64,000 nucleotides of DNA, taken from Pedobacter xixiisoli. GTDB taxonomy: Bacteria; Bacteroidota; Bacteroidia; Sphingobacteriales; Sphingobacteriaceae. The notes under the pieces were generated by a model. It had not been told where the DNA came from, searched no databases, and saw nothing but the letters and a program-made list of their open reading frames with translations. Positions 63,874 to 64,000 of this stretch are shown here, piece by piece. The first letter of the stretch is position 1; each line of letters begins with the position of its first letter. The stretch spans positions 434,001-498,000 of the forward strand of contig NZ_OCMT01000003.1 of assembly GCF_900215335.1 (NCBI RefSeq), written 5' to 3'. The position numbers and the translations under genes were made by a program.

Positions 63874-64000
63874 TTACAAAGTCATGAAATCTGGAGGAAG
63901 TTCTCCAAAATATTGAGCGAAGTTTCCATGAGTAAATAAAGATTTAATTTGATTTTCCAAATCTTTAGCCAACTTAGGTTGACCGTATTGTGCGGCAACT
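63874..64000 (-). CDS. C-terminal fragment of an unrecognised protein
   Basis: On the reverse strand an open frame enters from the window edge and ends at TAA (63876-63874), giving about 41 residues that finish FGELPPDFMTL. A good terminator follows, which supports a real gene end. No family can be recognised from this tail. Confidence 0.65.
   Translation of the reverse strand, partial: VAAQYGQPKLAKDLENQIKSLFTHGNFAQYFGELPPDFMTL

Noticed and set aside
1..64000. CRISPR array, prophage, toxin-antitoxin or biosynthetic cluster
   Set aside because: No regular spaced repeats, phage structural genes, short toxin-antitoxin pairs or synthase genes are visible; the repeats found are isolated palindromes.

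Overview
The window looks like a chromosomal piece of an AT-rich member of the Bacteroidota, most likely a Pedobacter-like Sphingobacteriaceae. This rests on paired SusC/SusD systems, FecR/ECF-sigma control, 7TMR-DISM signalling, DUF1800/DUF1501 and DUF6660 genes, the near absence of Shine-Dalgarno sequences, and several good matches to the Bacteroidota promoter TTTG-N19-TAnnTTTG. There is no rRNA gene, so the genus is inferred.

Layout. (1) 1-11.3 kb: a gene tail, a small lipoprotein, then an unusual membrane protein that fuses a 7TMR-DISM sensor to the zinc-ribbon/HTH half of an IS1595-type transposase. It is followed by a compact polysaccharide utilization locus (SusC, SusD, GH3, GH30) whose content matches beta-1,6-glucan loci. 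(2) 11.6-17.8 kb: housekeeping genes (RluA-type pseudouridine synthase, PanB, CarA, an ABC-2 exporter pair, an FMN reductase). (3) 17.9-21.2 kb: tRNA-Pro(TGG) with a textbook promoter and terminator. The terminator is repeated exactly (41 bp) 1.7 kb downstream, flanking a secreted protein gene, and the second copy abuts a decayed IS3-family element. (4) 21.4-47.6 kb: a large N-glycan utilization locus: ECF sigma, FecR, STN-type SusC, SusD, GH18 endoglycosidase, two surface glycan-binding lipoproteins, then GH35, GH29, a sialidase-fold protein, GH20, GH3, an MFS importer, GH130, GH92 and GH125. (5) 48-57.3 kb: an outer-membrane barrel and lipoprotein pair, a DUF1800-DUF1501 pair, DUF6660 with a TonB receptor, and a nucleotide pyrophosphatase/phosphodiesterase. 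(6) 57.3-60.4 kb: an NAD salvage cluster (nicotinamide/nicotinate phosphoribosyltransferase, PRPP synthetase-like, NrtR) with three palindromic operators placed on mapped promoters. (7) 60.5-64 kb: an S10 peptidase, AccA, a repeat-rich spacer and a truncated reverse-strand gene.

How the parts work together. In the N-glycan locus GH18 would cut glycans from glycoproteins at the cell surface, SusCD would import them, periplasmic exo-enzymes would trim galactose, fucose, GlcNAc and alpha-mannose, and the remaining Man-beta-1,4-GlcNAc would enter the cytosol by the MFS carrier for phosphorolysis by GH130. In the smaller locus GH30 would cut beta-1,6-glucan and GH3 would finish the oligosaccharides. 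The NrtR cluster would tune nicotinamide salvage to NAD-related metabolites.

The most unusual items are the 7TMR-DISM/transposase-DNA-binding fusion beside a locus carrying four TTAAGCGTATCA-like motifs, the secreted protein whose FnIII-like domain is split by a membrane hairpin, the duplicated tRNA terminator, and the completely readable NrtR operator architecture.
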